Shown here piece after piece: positions 25,333 to 35,100 of a DNA stretch of 64,000 nucleotides. Location: assembly GCA_902786565.1 (NCBI GenBank), contig CADACW010000019.1, positions 1 to 64,000 on the forward strand. The letters are read 5' to 3'. The notes beneath the pieces were generated by a model. That model had not been told where the DNA came from. It was given only the letters and a program-made list of their open reading frames with translations, and made no database searches. The position numbers were made by a program, and so were the translations under genes. The number at the start of each line of letters is the position of its first letter. Within the stretch, counting starts at the first letter, position 1. Origin of the DNA: an uncultured Prevotellaceae bacterium. GTDB taxonomy: Bacteria; Bacteroidota; Bacteroidia; Bacteroidales; Bacteroidaceae.

Positions 25333-26061
25333 ATGGAAATAGAATTGAGAAAAAAGCGTCGGCTGCCTGTCATCAGCTTGTTTTCTGGTGCCGGGGGACT
25401 GGATATAGGCTTCAGGAACGCAGGCTTTGACATTGCTGTTGCTGTAGAGATTGACCCTTCCTGCTGTGATACATTGCGGACAAATAATCCGCATCTGCCC
25501 ATCATCAACAAAAGTGTTTCTGATGTAACAGCCGAAGAACTCTTTAAAGCCGCCAATATAAAGAAAGGTGAGGCCGCACTGGTCATAGGCGGTCCGCCTT
25601 GCCAGAGTTTCAGTCTTGCAGGTCTGCGAAAAGGACTTGATGATGACAGGGGGAAACTATTGTTTGAGTTTGTGAGAATTGTCCGGGAAACGCTGCCAAA
25701 AGCTTTTGTGCTGGAAAATGTTCGCGGGCTGGCAAACTGGGATCATGGAAAAGCGCTTGCATTGTTGCTAGATGAACTCTCAAAACCGATAGAATGGGAT
25801 GGTAAAACATATCAATACACGATGCCCAAACCTCAGGTTCTCAATGCAGTAGACTTTGACGTCCCCCAGTATCGTGAACGTCTTATTATTGTTGGCAACA
25901 GAATGGGCAAACGCTTTTATTATCCGACACCAGCATTAATGACACGCCCCAAAACAGTATGGGATGCCATTGGCGATTTGCCCACTCCGGAAGGTCCGTC
26001 AGAGACGGCTTTAAGGGTTTCGGAAACTATTAAAGACAGGAGGCTGAAATATGGATTCTAA
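25333..26061 (+). CDS. Split DNA (cytosine-5)-methyltransferase, subunit with motifs I-VIII
   Basis: This 242-aa protein carries the N-terminal m5C methyltransferase motifs in order: FSGAGGLDIGF (I, SAM binding), GGPPCQSFS (IV, catalytic Cys), ENVRGL (VI) and QYRERLIIVG (VIII). It ends before the target-recognition region. Motifs IX and X are on the next gene, which overlaps by 11 bp in another frame. This matches the layout of the split methyltransferase M.AquI (alpha and beta subunits). AT-rich codon use compared with neighbours points to horizontal transfer. It would protect DNA from the nuclease encoded downstream. A simple frameshift in a once single gene is the alternative. Confidence 0.85.
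   Translation: MEIELRKKRRLPVISLFSGAGGLDIGFRNAGFDIAVAVEIDPSCCDTLRTNNPHLPIINKSVSDVTAEELFKAANIKKGEAALVIGGPPCQSFSLAGLRKGLDDDRGKLLFEFVRIVRETLPKAFVLENVRGLANWDHGKALALLLDELSKPIEWDGKTYQYTMPKPQVLNAVDFDVPQYRERLIIVGNRMGKRFYYPTPALMTRPKTVWDAIGDLPTPEGPSETALRVSETIKDRRLKYGF
26038..26043 (+). promoter_or_regulatory. Shine-Dalgarno sequence for the second methyltransferase subunit
   Basis: AGGAGG lies 7 nt before the ATG at 26051, inside the end of the first subunit gene. Bacteroidota genes rarely use strong Shine-Dalgarno sites, so this supports a real second start rather than a frameshift. A second such site, GAGGAGG at 26443-26449, precedes the nuclease gene. Confidence 0.65.
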
Positions 26062-26455
26062 AACAACAAAAAACCACGTAGTGACTGCTCACTCACCCTC
26101 TACGCTTGAAAAGATTCGGAAGGTGCCCATCGGTGGCAAATTGTCTGACGTAGAGCAGACTTTTGGGTCCACTTACCGACGGCTCGACCCCAACAAGCCG
26201 TCACCGACCGTGACCCGAAGCGGGTTTCGTGATTTCATACATCCTTACGAAGACCGTATGCTAACAGTGAGGGAATTGGCTTGCCTCCAGACATTCCCCA
26301 TTGACTGGGAGTTTAAAGGAGTACGTCTGGACTCATACAGTTCTAAGCGTAAAACCACTATGACACAGTTTGGCCAAGTGGGTAACGCCGTCCCGCCAAA
26401 ACTGGCTGAAGCCGTGGCTAAAGAAATAATTAACCAATTATTTGAGGAGGATTGA
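26051..26455 (+). CDS. Split DNA (cytosine-5)-methyltransferase, subunit with motifs IX-X
   Basis: This 134-aa protein holds the C-terminal part of an m5C methyltransferase: HSPSTLEKIRKVPIGGK, RRLDPNKPSPTVTRSG (motif IX region), RELACLQTFP and GQVGNAVPPKLAEAVA (motif X). It has no catalytic Cys and should work only as a partner of the preceding subunit. Its ATG lies inside the end of that gene (11-bp overlap, different frame) behind an AGGAGG. Sizes of 242 and 134 aa are close to those I remember for the two M.AquI subunits. The stop is 2 bp before the nuclease start codon. Confidence 0.82.
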   Translation: MDSKTTKNHVVTAHSPSTLEKIRKVPIGGKLSDVEQTFGSTYRRLDPNKPSPTVTRSGFRDFIHPYEDRMLTVRELACLQTFPIDWEFKGVRLDSYSSKRKTTMTQFGQVGNAVPPKLAEAVAKEIINQLFEED

Positions 26456-26457
26456 CT

Positions 26458-27477
26458 ATGCCAAAAGTTCCTATTGAAATCAGCAAAGAACAGTATCTGC
26501 TGAAATCCACTTTCGTCTACAATCGCCTTCGCTCAGAAGGCTACTTCAAACTGTTCTTCCAAGTTCAAAAGTTTCTGAAATCCGAAGAACAGCATTTGGA
26601 TTGGAATGACCGCAAAGAATGGGGAATTAGCGAGGAGGCATGGAAGAACATTCAGGTGACCGACATCTCACCAGCCTTGATATTTCTTCATCCGAAAGTG
26701 CTTACGACCTGTCCAGAATTCCTGAAATACTACCGGAGTGTTGCCCTTTTACCACAAAAAGGACTGAAAACCATATCTGGAGTAAGCAACGTGGAAAAAA
26801 TAGAAAGTGGCAAGGGGCGACCAAACAAGGAACAAACCGGGAAATTGGTCAATTCAATTAACAATGTGGCATCACTGATTGTAAACTTATCAACCAGTTT
26901 GGACAAGAAAGAGATAGAAGGCATGATGTATGCAACTGCTGGGACCAAAATTGATGGTTCTTGGCGGAATCAGATAGGTGCTGAAGGCGAGCGTGTGATA
27001 CGGACCATTATCTTTGATGGTTTAGCGTCCAATGGTGAATTGTCTTCTGTCTTTTACAAGGGAAACACTGAGAAGGTCACAGCAAAGAACATCGATATCT
27101 TACGAGAGAACTTAGAGGAGAACCAAACTTTGAATCTGACAAACGGCTATAGTGTCGTTTTCTCTTCAGAACCTGATGTTGAAATGAAAGACGAGAAGGG
27201 CAACACAGTAGGAGCGATAGAGATAAAATCGGGAATTGACCCCGCAGGGGCGTTGGAAAGACTGGGGGCAATGCTGAAATCATTTGAAAACACTTTGGCA
27301 GAATATCCTAATGCTGTAACAATCCTTATTGCATCATGTATCACAGATGAAGTGCAAAAACGTTTAATGGCGTCAATGGTAGTTCGCGCTACCTATGTGA
27401 CAACTTCCATTACAGCCAGTGAGAGCGAGAAGCGTAAATTTGTCAACAAAGTACGTTCAATACTAAAGTTATGCTAA
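26458..27477 (+). CDS. Type II restriction endonuclease, PD-(D/E)XK type
   Basis: This is a 339-aa protein immediately downstream of the methyltransferase pair. The C-terminal third has EPDVEMKDEKGNTVGAIEIK, a PD...ExK active-site pattern, followed by SGIDPAGALERLGAMLKSF, a motif I associate with XcyI-like nucleases, though only from memory. No other domains were recognised. The ATG at 26458 is preferred over TTG at 26452 because GAGGAGG sits 8 nt before it. The recognition site is unknown. If the methyltransferase is truly M.AquI-like, CYCGRG or a related GC-rich palindrome is a testable guess. AT-rich composition like its partners suggests joint transfer. Confidence 0.7.
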   Translation: MPKVPIEISKEQYLLKSTFVYNRLRSEGYFKLFFQVQKFLKSEEQHLDWNDRKEWGISEEAWKNIQVTDISPALIFLHPKVLTTCPEFLKYYRSVALLPQKGLKTISGVSNVEKIESGKGRPNKEQTGKLVNSINNVASLIVNLSTSLDKKEIEGMMYATAGTKIDGSWRNQIGAEGERVIRTIIFDGLASNGELSSVFYKGNTEKVTAKNIDILRENLEENQTLNLTNGYSVVFSSEPDVEMKDEKGNTVGAIEIKSGIDPAGALERLGAMLKSFENTLAEYPNAVTILIASCITDEVQKRLMASMVVRATYVTTSITASESEKRKFVNKVRSILKLC

Positions 27478-27483
27478 TTGACA

Positions 27484-29430
27484 ATGAAACAGATATTCAC
27501 GGTATTGGCGCTGCTGCTACTGCACTGCGGCGCAGCAGAGGGGAAAGAATGTAGGCTCACCTCACCCAACGGGAAGATTGGGGTGACGGTGAGCGACAAC
27601 AGGGGGCTGCACATCAGCGTGACGTGCGGAGGAAACGAAGTGGTGAACGTCACTGCGGGCATGAACGGCCAAACGCTACGCATCGGCAGCGCAAAGCGGA
27701 GCACGGTCAACATAGATACGGACGCGCCGCTCTACCGACAGCCACACATCAGACTGGCCGGACAGCAGGCCGACTTGAGGCTGAACGACGGATGGGGCCT
27801 GCAAGTGAGGGCCTGCGACGAGGGCGTGGCCTACCGCTTCTATACCCAGAACAAGGGCGAGACCGTGGTCAGCGACGAACTGGCCGACTTCCGGTTCCCT
27901 GAAGAGGCGAAAGGCTGGCTGGCCTACACCACCAATACGGAAAAGCCATTCGCCATGGCCTTCCAGAACACCTACCACGAGACGCACTTGGTGGATGCCC
28001 GCCCCTTGCCCGCCTTCCTACCCGCCACCGTCGAGGTGGCCGGCGGAGTGAAGGTCACCATCCTGGAGAGCGACCTGCGCAGTTATCCGGGTATGTTTGT
28101 GACGGCAGACGGCAACGGGCTGAAGGCCTGCTTCGCCAAATACCCCAAACGGATGGACTACTACAGATGGCGCGGTATGTCGTATGTCAGTGAGACCGAG
28201 GACTATATAGCCAAGTCGACGGGACGCCGCACCTACCCCTGGCGCGTGCTGGCCATCACCGAGCGGGACACCGACATGCCCGTGAACGATATGGTCTACG
28301 CCCTGGCCGAGCCTAACCGCATAGGCGACACGGGCTGGATAAAGCCCGGAAAAGTGGCCTGGGACTGGTGGAACGACTGGAACCTGCGCGGCGTCAACTT
28401 CGAGGCGGGCATCAACACCGACACCTATCTGCACTACATCGACTTCGCCGACAAATACGGACTGCAATACGTGGTGCTCGACGAGGGGTGGTACGACTCC
28501 AGCCGCGCCGACTTGATGAACGCCATACCGGCCATCGACCTGCCCCGCATCATCGGCCATGCCAGCAAGAAGGGCATCGGCATCGTGCTGTGGACGGTGT
28601 TCAACGTGCTGGACGAGCACCTGGAGGAGGCTTGCCGCAAATACGCCGACATGGGTGTCATGGGTTTCAAGGTGGACTTCCTGGACCGCAACGACCAGAC
28701 TGCGGTGGAGATGGCAGAGCGCATTGCCGCCGTAGCCGCCAGCCACCGGCTGATGCTGGACTACCACGGCTTCTACACGCCCACGGGCCTCAGCCGCACC
28801 TATCCCAACGTGGTCAACTACGAAGGCGTGTTCGGTATGGAGGAGTGCCGGTGGGCCAAGAAAGAGACCGACATGCCGCGCTACGACGTCACTTTCCCCT
28901 TCATGCGTATGATGGCCGGACAGGTGGACTTCACGCCGGGTGCCATGCGCAACGGTACCCGCGAGAACTGGGTGGAGTGCTACCAGAATCCCGTCTCGAT
29001 GGGTACGCGCTGCCATCAAGCCGCCTGCTATGTGGTGCACGACTCGCCCTTCACCATGCTCTGCGACGCGCCCAGCAACTACGAGCGCGAGCCCGACTAC
29101 ACCAAGTTCATCGCCGCCATCCCAGTGGTATGGGACGAGACGCGGGTGCTGCAGGGCGAGATGGGCAAATACATCGTCAGCGCCCGCCGCAAAGGCCACA
29201 ACTGGTACGTGGGCGGACAGACAGGATGGGACAAGCGTGAGGTGACGCTGCCCCTCTCATTCCTCGGCGACGGCCAGTATGAGGTGACGCTCCTGGCCGA
29301 CGGCATCAATGCCAACCACAATGCAGAAGACTACACGCTGACCACCACCCAACACAAAGCCGCCGACCGTATGACCATCAAAATGGCCTCCGGCGGCGGC
29401 TTTGTGCTGAAGTGCCGTCAGCTTCCCTAA
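27484..29430 (+). CDS. GH97 family glycoside hydrolase
   Basis: This is a 648-aa secreted protein (signal MKQIFTVLALLLLHCGAAEG) with the GH97 plan: N-terminal beta-sandwich (SPNGKIGVTVSDNRGLHISV), central (beta/alpha)8 barrel (VAWDWWNDW, YVVLDEGWYD, GIVLWTVFN, MGFKVDFLDRNDQ, LDYHGFYTPTG, EGVFGMEECRW) and a C-terminal beta domain. An Asp in KVDF near residue 397 is where retaining GH97 enzymes (alpha-galactosidase type) have their nucleophile, so this may be a retaining member rather than a SusB-type inverting alpha-glucosidase. The start ATG is only 6 bp after the nuclease stop, so transcription probably comes through the RM module. Codon use is GC-rich, like the chromosome. The 3' end overlaps lpxH by 4 bp. 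Confidence 0.9.
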   Translation: MKQIFTVLALLLLHCGAAEGKECRLTSPNGKIGVTVSDNRGLHISVTCGGNEVVNVTAGMNGQTLRIGSAKRSTVNIDTDAPLYRQPHIRLAGQQADLRLNDGWGLQVRACDEGVAYRFYTQNKGETVVSDELADFRFPEEAKGWLAYTTNTEKPFAMAFQNTYHETHLVDARPLPAFLPATVEVAGGVKVTILESDLRSYPGMFVTADGNGLKACFAKYPKRMDYYRWRGMSYVSETEDYIAKSTGRRTYPWRVLAITERDTDMPVNDMVYALAEPNRIGDTGWIKPGKVAWDWWNDWNLRGVNFEAGINTDTYLHYIDFADKYGLQYVVLDEGWYDSSRADLMNAIPAIDLPRIIGHASKKGIGIVLWTVFNVLDEHLEEACRKYADMGVMGFKVDFLDRNDQTAVEMAERIAAVAASHRLMLDYHGFYTPTGLSRTYPNVVNYEGVFGMEECRWAKKETDMPRYDVTFPFMRMMAGQVDFTPGAMRNGTRENWVECYQNPVSMGTRCHQAACYVVHDSPFTMLCDAPSNYEREPDYTKFIAAIPVVWDETRVLQGEMGKYIVSARRKGHNWYVGGQTGWDKREVTLPLSFLGDGQYEVTLLADGINANHNAEDYTLTTTQHKAADRMTIKMASGGGFVLKCRQLP

Positions 29431-30191
29431 AGTATGCTCTCGCCCTCGATGTACTGTGAGGTGAAGAGGTGCTCGCCATCGTAGACCACGTAGCTGAACT
29501 GGCTGATCCAGTCGCCCAGGATGATGACCCGCGCCTTCTTGGTGAGCTGCTTGTCCACATCGATGTGGCGATGGCCGTAGATGAAGTAGTCTACATTGGA
29601 GTGGTACTGGATGTACTTCTTGGTGAAGAGCAGCAGGTGCTCGCGGTCCTCGCCCATATAGGGAGGTTCCTCACCGCCGGGTCGCTTCATCCGCGAGTGT
29701 TTGGCCCACGTCTGGCCGAACCAGATGCCCCAGCGGGGGTGCAGGGCCGAGAAGGCCACCTGGCAGATGCGGTTGTGGAATATCCATTTGATGAGTTTGA
29801 ACCGCGGATTGGGGTCGCCCAGTCCGTCGCCGTGGGCAAGGAAGAATATCTTGCCATAGATTTCGGTGGTGAGAGGTTTCTTGTGGAGAATGACGCCACA
29901 CTCTCGCTCCAGATAATCGTAGGCCCAGATGTCGTGGTTGCCGGTGAAGTAGTGCACCTCCACCCCTCTGTCGGTCAGTTCTGACAGTTTGCCCAGGAAG
30001 CGTGTGTAGCCCTTCGGCACCACATAGCGGTATTCGTACCAGAAGTCGAACATATCGCCGAGCAGATAGACAGCCGCCGCCTTTTCCTTGATGTCATCAA
30101 GAAATCGCACCAGCCGCCGCTCCTGCATCCGCCCGTGCTCCACAGCCCAAGACCCCAAATGGGCATCGGAAAGGAAATAAATATTCTTCAT
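29427..30191 (-). CDS. lpxH: UDP-2,3-diacylglucosamine diphosphatase (LpxH-type)
   Basis: This 254-aa calcineurin-like phosphoesterase has the metal-binding motifs FLSDAHLG, GDMFDFWYE, GNHDIW, HGDGLGD and YGHRHIDV. LpxH removes UMP from UDP-2,3-diacylglucosamine to give lipid X in lipid A synthesis on the inner face of the inner membrane. Size and motif order fit. It lies 2 bp after the MIP18-family gene. Other phosphoesterases of this fold exist, but the extended DFWYEYR motif favours LpxH. Confidence 0.85.
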   Translation of the reverse strand: MKNIYFLSDAHLGSWAVEHGRMQERRLVRFLDDIKEKAAAVYLLGDMFDFWYEYRYVVPKGYTRFLGKLSELTDRGVEVHYFTGNHDIWAYDYLERECGVILHKKPLTTEIYGKIFFLAHGDGLGDPNPRFKLIKWIFHNRICQVAFSALHPRWGIWFGQTWAKHSRMKRPGGEEPPYMGEDREHLLLFTKKYIQYHSNVDYFIYGHRHIDVDKQLTKKARVIILGDWISQFSYVVYDGEHLFTSQYIEGESIL

Positions 30192-30193
30192 AG

Positions 30194-30514
30194 TCAGTCA
30201 AAACCGAGTTCTACTCTTGCTTCTTCGCTCATCATTGACTGGTCCCAGGCCGGCTCGAAGACCAAGTTCACATTGGCCGACTTTACGCCCTCGACGCTCT
30301 CCACCTTGGTGCGCACGTCCTCCAGTATGAAGTCGGCGGCAGGGCAGCTGGGGGCGGTAAACGTCATGTCGATGTCCACCGCCGCGTCGTCCTGCACGTC
30401 AATCTTGTAAATCATTCCCAGGCTGTAGATGTCAACGGGAATCTCCGGGTCGTAGACGGTCTTGAGCACATCTACGATCCGGCCTTCTATCAGTGTTTTT
30501 TCCTCTTGAGTCAT
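30194..30514 (-). CDS. MIP18/DUF59-family iron-sulfur assembly protein (SufT-like)
   Basis: This is a 106-aa protein with the MIP18/DUF59 fold: VYDPEIPVDIYSLGMIYKIDV, then TFTAPSCPAADFI with the conserved Cys, and VNLVFEPAWDQSMMSEEAR. Members help mature Fe-S proteins (SufT, PaaD and eukaryotic CIA2 relatives). Two bp separate it from lpxH. A 7-bp repeat array fills the whole gap to the gene upstream and ends about 5 bp before this start codon. Confidence 0.88.
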   Translation of the reverse strand: MTQEEKTLIEGRIVDVLKTVYDPEIPVDIYSLGMIYKIDVQDDAAVDIDMTFTAPSCPAADFILEDVRTKVESVEGVKSANVNLVFEPAWDQSMMSEEARVELGFD

Positions 30515-30520
30515 TCTAAT

Positions 30521-30700
30521 TGAAAATTGAAGATTGAAGATTGAAGATTATTGAGTGAAGATTGAAAATTGAAGATTGAAGATTGAAAATTGAAGATTGA
30601 AGATTGAAGATTATTGAGTGAAGATTGAAGATTGAAGAATGAAATATGTAAAGGGCAGTTCCATTTTCAATCTTCAATCTTCAATTTTCAATCTTCAACA
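30521..30700. repeat. 7-bp tandem repeat array with inverted portion
   Basis: Direct ATTGAAG/ATTGAAA units run from about 30521 to 30640 with one longer period broken by TATTGAGTG. From 30665 to 30700 the complement units (CAATCTT/CAATTTT) run the other way. The two parts can pair into a long stem between two co-directional genes. The stop codon and last codons of the isomerase-like gene lie inside the array. Confidence 0.9.
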
Positions 30701-32121
30701 TTATGCACGTAGAGCTGCCAGCCGAGATAGGTCTCGATGGCCTCGTTGAGAATGTCGACCACATCGGTGCGGCACATGGCCACGTGGTGCTCGAATCCGT
30801 TCTTGCAGATATACTTCATCAGTTTCTGCAGGTTGTCCACCTTCGTCACGGCGATGCAGCCGTCCATGCCGTAGGGGTCGTTGGTGATTTCGCCCTTGCC
30901 CAGATAGGCCTTGATGCAGCCACGCGGGTCGTCGGTCGATATGCGGAAGAAGGTGAATGGGCCCTCACTCACTTTGGCATTGACGGCTCCGAAGGTGCGC
31001 ACCTTGCCCAGTGTGCGTCCCAGCACGCCGAGCGGTCCGAGTTTCAGGTCGTCGTTGCCCACAAACTGGCGTGGGAAGTTGCCGCAATGGGTGCAGACGC
31101 ACTTGTTGCGGTCTTCGGCGAAGTTGTTGTTCCAGTCGAGCAGGGCTGGTGCCTGCTGCGAGGCCAGGGCAAGGGCATACATCGACACGGCGCCTGACAG
31201 GTCGGTCTCGCAGGCGGCCGGGATGAGCTTGTCTGAGAGCATCGACATGGTCACGCAGGGTGCACAGCCGAAGTTCTGCTCCAGCGAGTCCCAGCACTGT
31301 ATGGCCACGGCCTGCACGTCGTTGGCGGCAATCCACTCTTCAACGGCCACGCTGAACTTGGCCTGGAGTGTCAGTTTCTCACGATAGGCATCGGGCACCT
31401 TGGCGTAGTTGCAGGTGCGCTCGCACATGGCCTTCAGTTTCGGGTCGTCGTCTTGAATCTTCTGGGCGGCAAAGAGAATCTCAGAGAGGTCGGCGGGCAC
31501 CACGGTGATACCGCTTCGCTGCAGCAGCTTCTCGCTGGCGCGGCAGGTGTTGAAGCCCAGCGGGCGGGTGCCAATCTGTCCGAGGCGGCAGTGGCGCAGA
31601 CCGTTCACCACACGGCAGACGGCGGCAAAGCGCTGCAGATCCTGAGCCAGCAGCGGGCTGTAGATGCTGTAGGTGTGGAGGGTGGTGTCGGTGAAGGGGA
31701 TGCCGTACTGATAGAGATTGTTGCACACCGAAATCTTTCCGCAGAACGCGTCGCGGCGGCTATCCAGATCCACCTTGTCGTTCTCGTCATCGCAGGCCTG
31801 CACCATCACGGGCACATTGAGGTCGGCATCGCTAATGGCATTGATGATGCCTATCTCGAAGCCGAAGTTGGGCAGCGAGACCACGATGCCGTCAATCTCA
31901 TCACGGTGTTCGCGGAACTGGCGACTGACCTTCAGGCCGTCCTCGCGGGTCTCAATGCTCGACGAGCCGGTGGGCGTAGCGTCTTCGGGCAGGATGACAT
32001 ACTCATAGCCAAGGTCGCTGAGAGTCTTCAGCAGTTGCTTGCGCACGTCCTTTGCCAACTCAGAGTTAAAGTAGGCGCGTGTTCCGATAATTACGCCGAA
32101 ACAGGTTTTTCCGTTTTTCAT
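30688..32121 (-). CDS. L-fucose/L-arabinose isomerase family protein
   Basis: This is a 477-aa protein of the fucose/arabinose isomerase-like group (COG2407 type): MKNGKTCFGVIIGTRAYFN, DGIVVSLPNFGFE, HCRLGQIGTRPLGFNTCR, AIQCWDSLEQNFGCAPCV, DLSGAVSMYALALA, CVCTHCGNFP. Some relatives act on L-sugars, but many are uncharacterised. The start at 32121 was chosen because conserved sequence begins there and the longer frame would overlap the PL9 gene. It follows PL9 and GH127 genes, so use of a sugar freed from pectin or arabinan (L-arabinose, L-fucose or a uronate derivative) is a reasonable inference. The final codons (VED and stop) are made of a 7-bp repeat unit. Confidence 0.75.
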   Translation of the reverse strand: MKNGKTCFGVIIGTRAYFNSELAKDVRKQLLKTLSDLGYEYVILPEDATPTGSSSIETREDGLKVSRQFREHRDEIDGIVVSLPNFGFEIGIINAISDADLNVPVMVQACDDENDKVDLDSRRDAFCGKISVCNNLYQYGIPFTDTTLHTYSIYSPLLAQDLQRFAAVCRVVNGLRHCRLGQIGTRPLGFNTCRASEKLLQRSGITVVPADLSEILFAAQKIQDDDPKLKAMCERTCNYAKVPDAYREKLTLQAKFSVAVEEWIAANDVQAVAIQCWDSLEQNFGCAPCVTMSMLSDKLIPAACETDLSGAVSMYALALASQQAPALLDWNNNFAEDRNKCVCTHCGNFPRQFVGNDDLKLGPLGVLGRTLGKVRTFGAVNAKVSEGPFTFFRISTDDPRGCIKAYLGKGEITNDPYGMDGCIAVTKVDNLQKLMKYICKNGFEHHVAMCRTDVVDILNEAIETYLGWQLYVHNVED

Positions 32122-32155
32122 AGAGTCTATTTTGGGGTTATGTAACTTTTCATTA

Positions 32156-35100
32156 TCAACGGGCATTCAGTTTCTTAGCCTGACGGAAGTTGGTGCCCTC
32201 GACACTGAAGAGGACTGTTCCGCTGATGCGGGGCAGGCTGACGACGGTGGCAGCGTGGAACGTGTGGGTGCCCAGCAGCCGGCCCTCGGCGGTGTAGGCG
32301 CGCAGGGTGAAGGTGTCGCAGGCCTTGGCTCCCTGAACGGCCACGATGTAGAGGCCGTCGCGGGTCTGGCGCACGTTCAGCTGTGCCCCCTGTGCATTGA
32401 GGGGCGAACTGACAGCCGTCGGCACGTCGGGCAGCACCGTGGTCTCTTTCGGCGTGGTGGCGTCGGCCAGTTCGAAGTCAGTCTCGTAGGCGCCCAGGTC
32501 AGGTGCCTGTCCGGCATACTCGATGGCAGGTATGACCACGTTGGCGGCGGCATACTTCTGGGCATTGGCCTCCACCGTCACTCCTGCATCAATATACTGC
32601 TTGCCCTTCGTCAGGTCTATGTGGGCATAGTCCACCTCGGGCAGCGAACCGTCCTCCTGACGCTCACCGATGAGTTGTTCGGGATGGTTCATGGCCAGGA
32701 AGCACTCAGGAGCGGCCTTCCAGTCGCAGGCTTCCTCTTTCGATGCCACGGTCACCTCAAAGCGTCCCCAGACGCCGCGCTTGCCATCCTCGGTCTCAGA
32801 CCTGTCGGTGGTGAGTCGGTCGTTGATGGCTATGCTGTTCTGGATTTCGCAGACGGAGCCGCTGGCCAGTGCCTCGTAGATGCGGTAGCTGTACGACTTT
32901 CCGCCCACGTCGGTCTGTCCGATGCCAGTGCAGTTGTTCATGATGATGTCGCCCGAATTGTGGTTCTGGTCGAAGCCCTTGTTCAGGTTGCGCACGGCCA
33001 GACAGCGGTTCAGTATGCAGTTCATGCGTCCCTGGTCGGAGCCCATCTTGAAGCCATTGCCATTGCCGCTGGTTGCAGCGCCGTTCATGATGCCGTTCTC
33101 ATAGGCCAGACAGTACTCCATAATGATGGTCTTGTTGTCCTCAAATCCACCCGTCTTCTTGAAGAACACGTCGTAGCCGTCGTCGCTGTTGTTCCAGGCG
33201 CGGCATCCGAACATATAGTTGCCGTCGCCGACCGATATCTTCGGTGCGAAGCCGTCGGCATCGCCGTCGCCCTCGTCCCTGTTCTCATAGCTGTCGCAGT
33301 TGATGATGTAGTTATAGGCGCCCAGGTTCTTCATCTGCAGGCCGGTGTCGCCGTTACGGTAGAAGTTGCACTGCTCAATGATGTTGTCGTGAGCGTCCTG
33401 CGTGCGGGCAATGATGTCGCTGGCCGAGCCGCCGGTGGGCTTGTTGCGCTCAATCAGCATGCCGTTGTCCGAGGCGTTGGTGATGTCAATCTTGTAGAAA
33501 TGCCAGTAGCTGGAGGTCAGTCGCACGCCCTGGTAGGGGTTGTCGGAGTGCTTGTGATAGGGCATTCCGCTGAAGTCGAGCACGGCACGTCCACCATAGG
33601 CGAACACCTGGATGGGAGCCTCAGGCGTGCCGTTGTGGTCGATGATGTTGATGCGCTTGTCGTAGACGTAGGTGCCGGCCTTCATCCAGATGCGGTCGCC
33701 GGGCTCGGCAATGTCGATGGCCTTCTGCAGGTCAAAGAAAGGCTTCTGCTCAGAGCCGTCGGCCACGGTGTCATCGCCGAAGGGCGAGCACCATATTTCG
33801 TCGCCCACAATCTCGTCAGGTTTCTCCTCCACCTCGTCGGTCTTGAAGGAGAGCATCTCGCCGAAAGCGGTGCCCTTGGCTGTTTTGGCATAGGCGCGTA
33901 TATAATATACGGTGTTGTCGTTGAGCGTGAGGGTGGCGGTGAACTTTGCCTTGGGGTCGAGGCTGACCTTTGCTGCCGGCGATTCCGGAGCAACCGGGTC
34001 TGTACCGTAGATGAAGCCCACCTCTGTCAGGGCCATTCCGCCATCGTCTGTCACGATACCGGTGGCCTTATAGCGTGAGCCGCTCTTCACCACTTCCTGG
34101 GTCTGCACCACGGGCATGGTGGCCTCGGCCGTCAGGAAGCTGCGCACGTCGCCATAGGCATAGCCGGCATTGCTGAGGGCGTAGGCACGGTAGTAGACAG
34201 TCTGCTCGGCCTTCAGCCCCGTCACCATGACGGAGAGTTGCAAGTCCTGCGGGTCTTCGGTCTCCACCACGTTGTCGGCCAGGGTGGGCACGCTGTTCTC
34301 GGTGCTCCACACGAATCCGCTCTCCTGTAGGGGCTGGTCGCCGGCATCGACAATGGTGCCCGTCAGCACGGCGGTGTTCTTGGTGATATCGGTGGCGCTG
34401 CCAGTCTCCACGATGGCGGGAGTGCCGTAGGCTTGTGCCGTCACGGCGAGGTTGTCAATGTCGGCGTCGCCGCTGCCATCGTTGGCTATCTTGATGCGGT
34501 TCACCTCCAGGTCGTTGATGGCGATGGCATAGTTGTTGTTGCCCGTGCTTGTCTGTGCCACAGCCTTCCAGGTGCTGCCGCCGTCCTTCGAGGTGTAGCA
34601 GGTCAGTTTGTCGCCCTTGCGGGGTCCGTAGTAGCTGACGCTCTTCACACCATAGTTCAGCACCGGCGTGACCACGTAGCTGCCATTCTTGGGCAGGCGC
34701 AAGTTCATGGTCGAGCCTTCCGCGTTATAGTTGGAGTTGGTCGACTTGTAGGCGTTGTTGTATATCCACACGCCCTGTCCGGTCACATAGTATTCCACGG
34801 CCTGTGCGCCGCTCTCTTGCGGGAAGGCCGTCGGATCCTCGAAGTCCTGCACGAAGTAGGTGCCGTCGGCGGCCACGGTCTGCTCGCTGGCCTCCACAGC
34901 CACCTTGAACGATTTCACCTCGCCGTAGGTCTGTGTGTTGGCATAGCGCACGTAGGCCCGGTAGTAGACGGTGGCCCCCTGCTTCAGTTCTGTCAGCTGG
35001 ACGGTGAAGTCTGAAGCGGGAACGTTTTTGGCCGGTGCCACATTGTCGTTGAGCGTAGGTTCCTTGTTGACGATGCTCCACACGAAGCCTGCCTCCGTCA

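Noticed and set aside
26030-26070. Sequencing or natural frameshift in a single methyltransferase gene
   Set aside because: The second frame has its own ATG with AGGAGG at 7 nt and the layout matches known split enzymes, so two genes is the better reading, though a frameshift is not fully excluded.
30521-30700. Possible CRISPR array
   Set aside because: Units are 7 bp and contiguous, with no unique spacers and no cas genes in the window. The 22-bp repeats at 16.0 and 55.8 kb likewise lack spacers.
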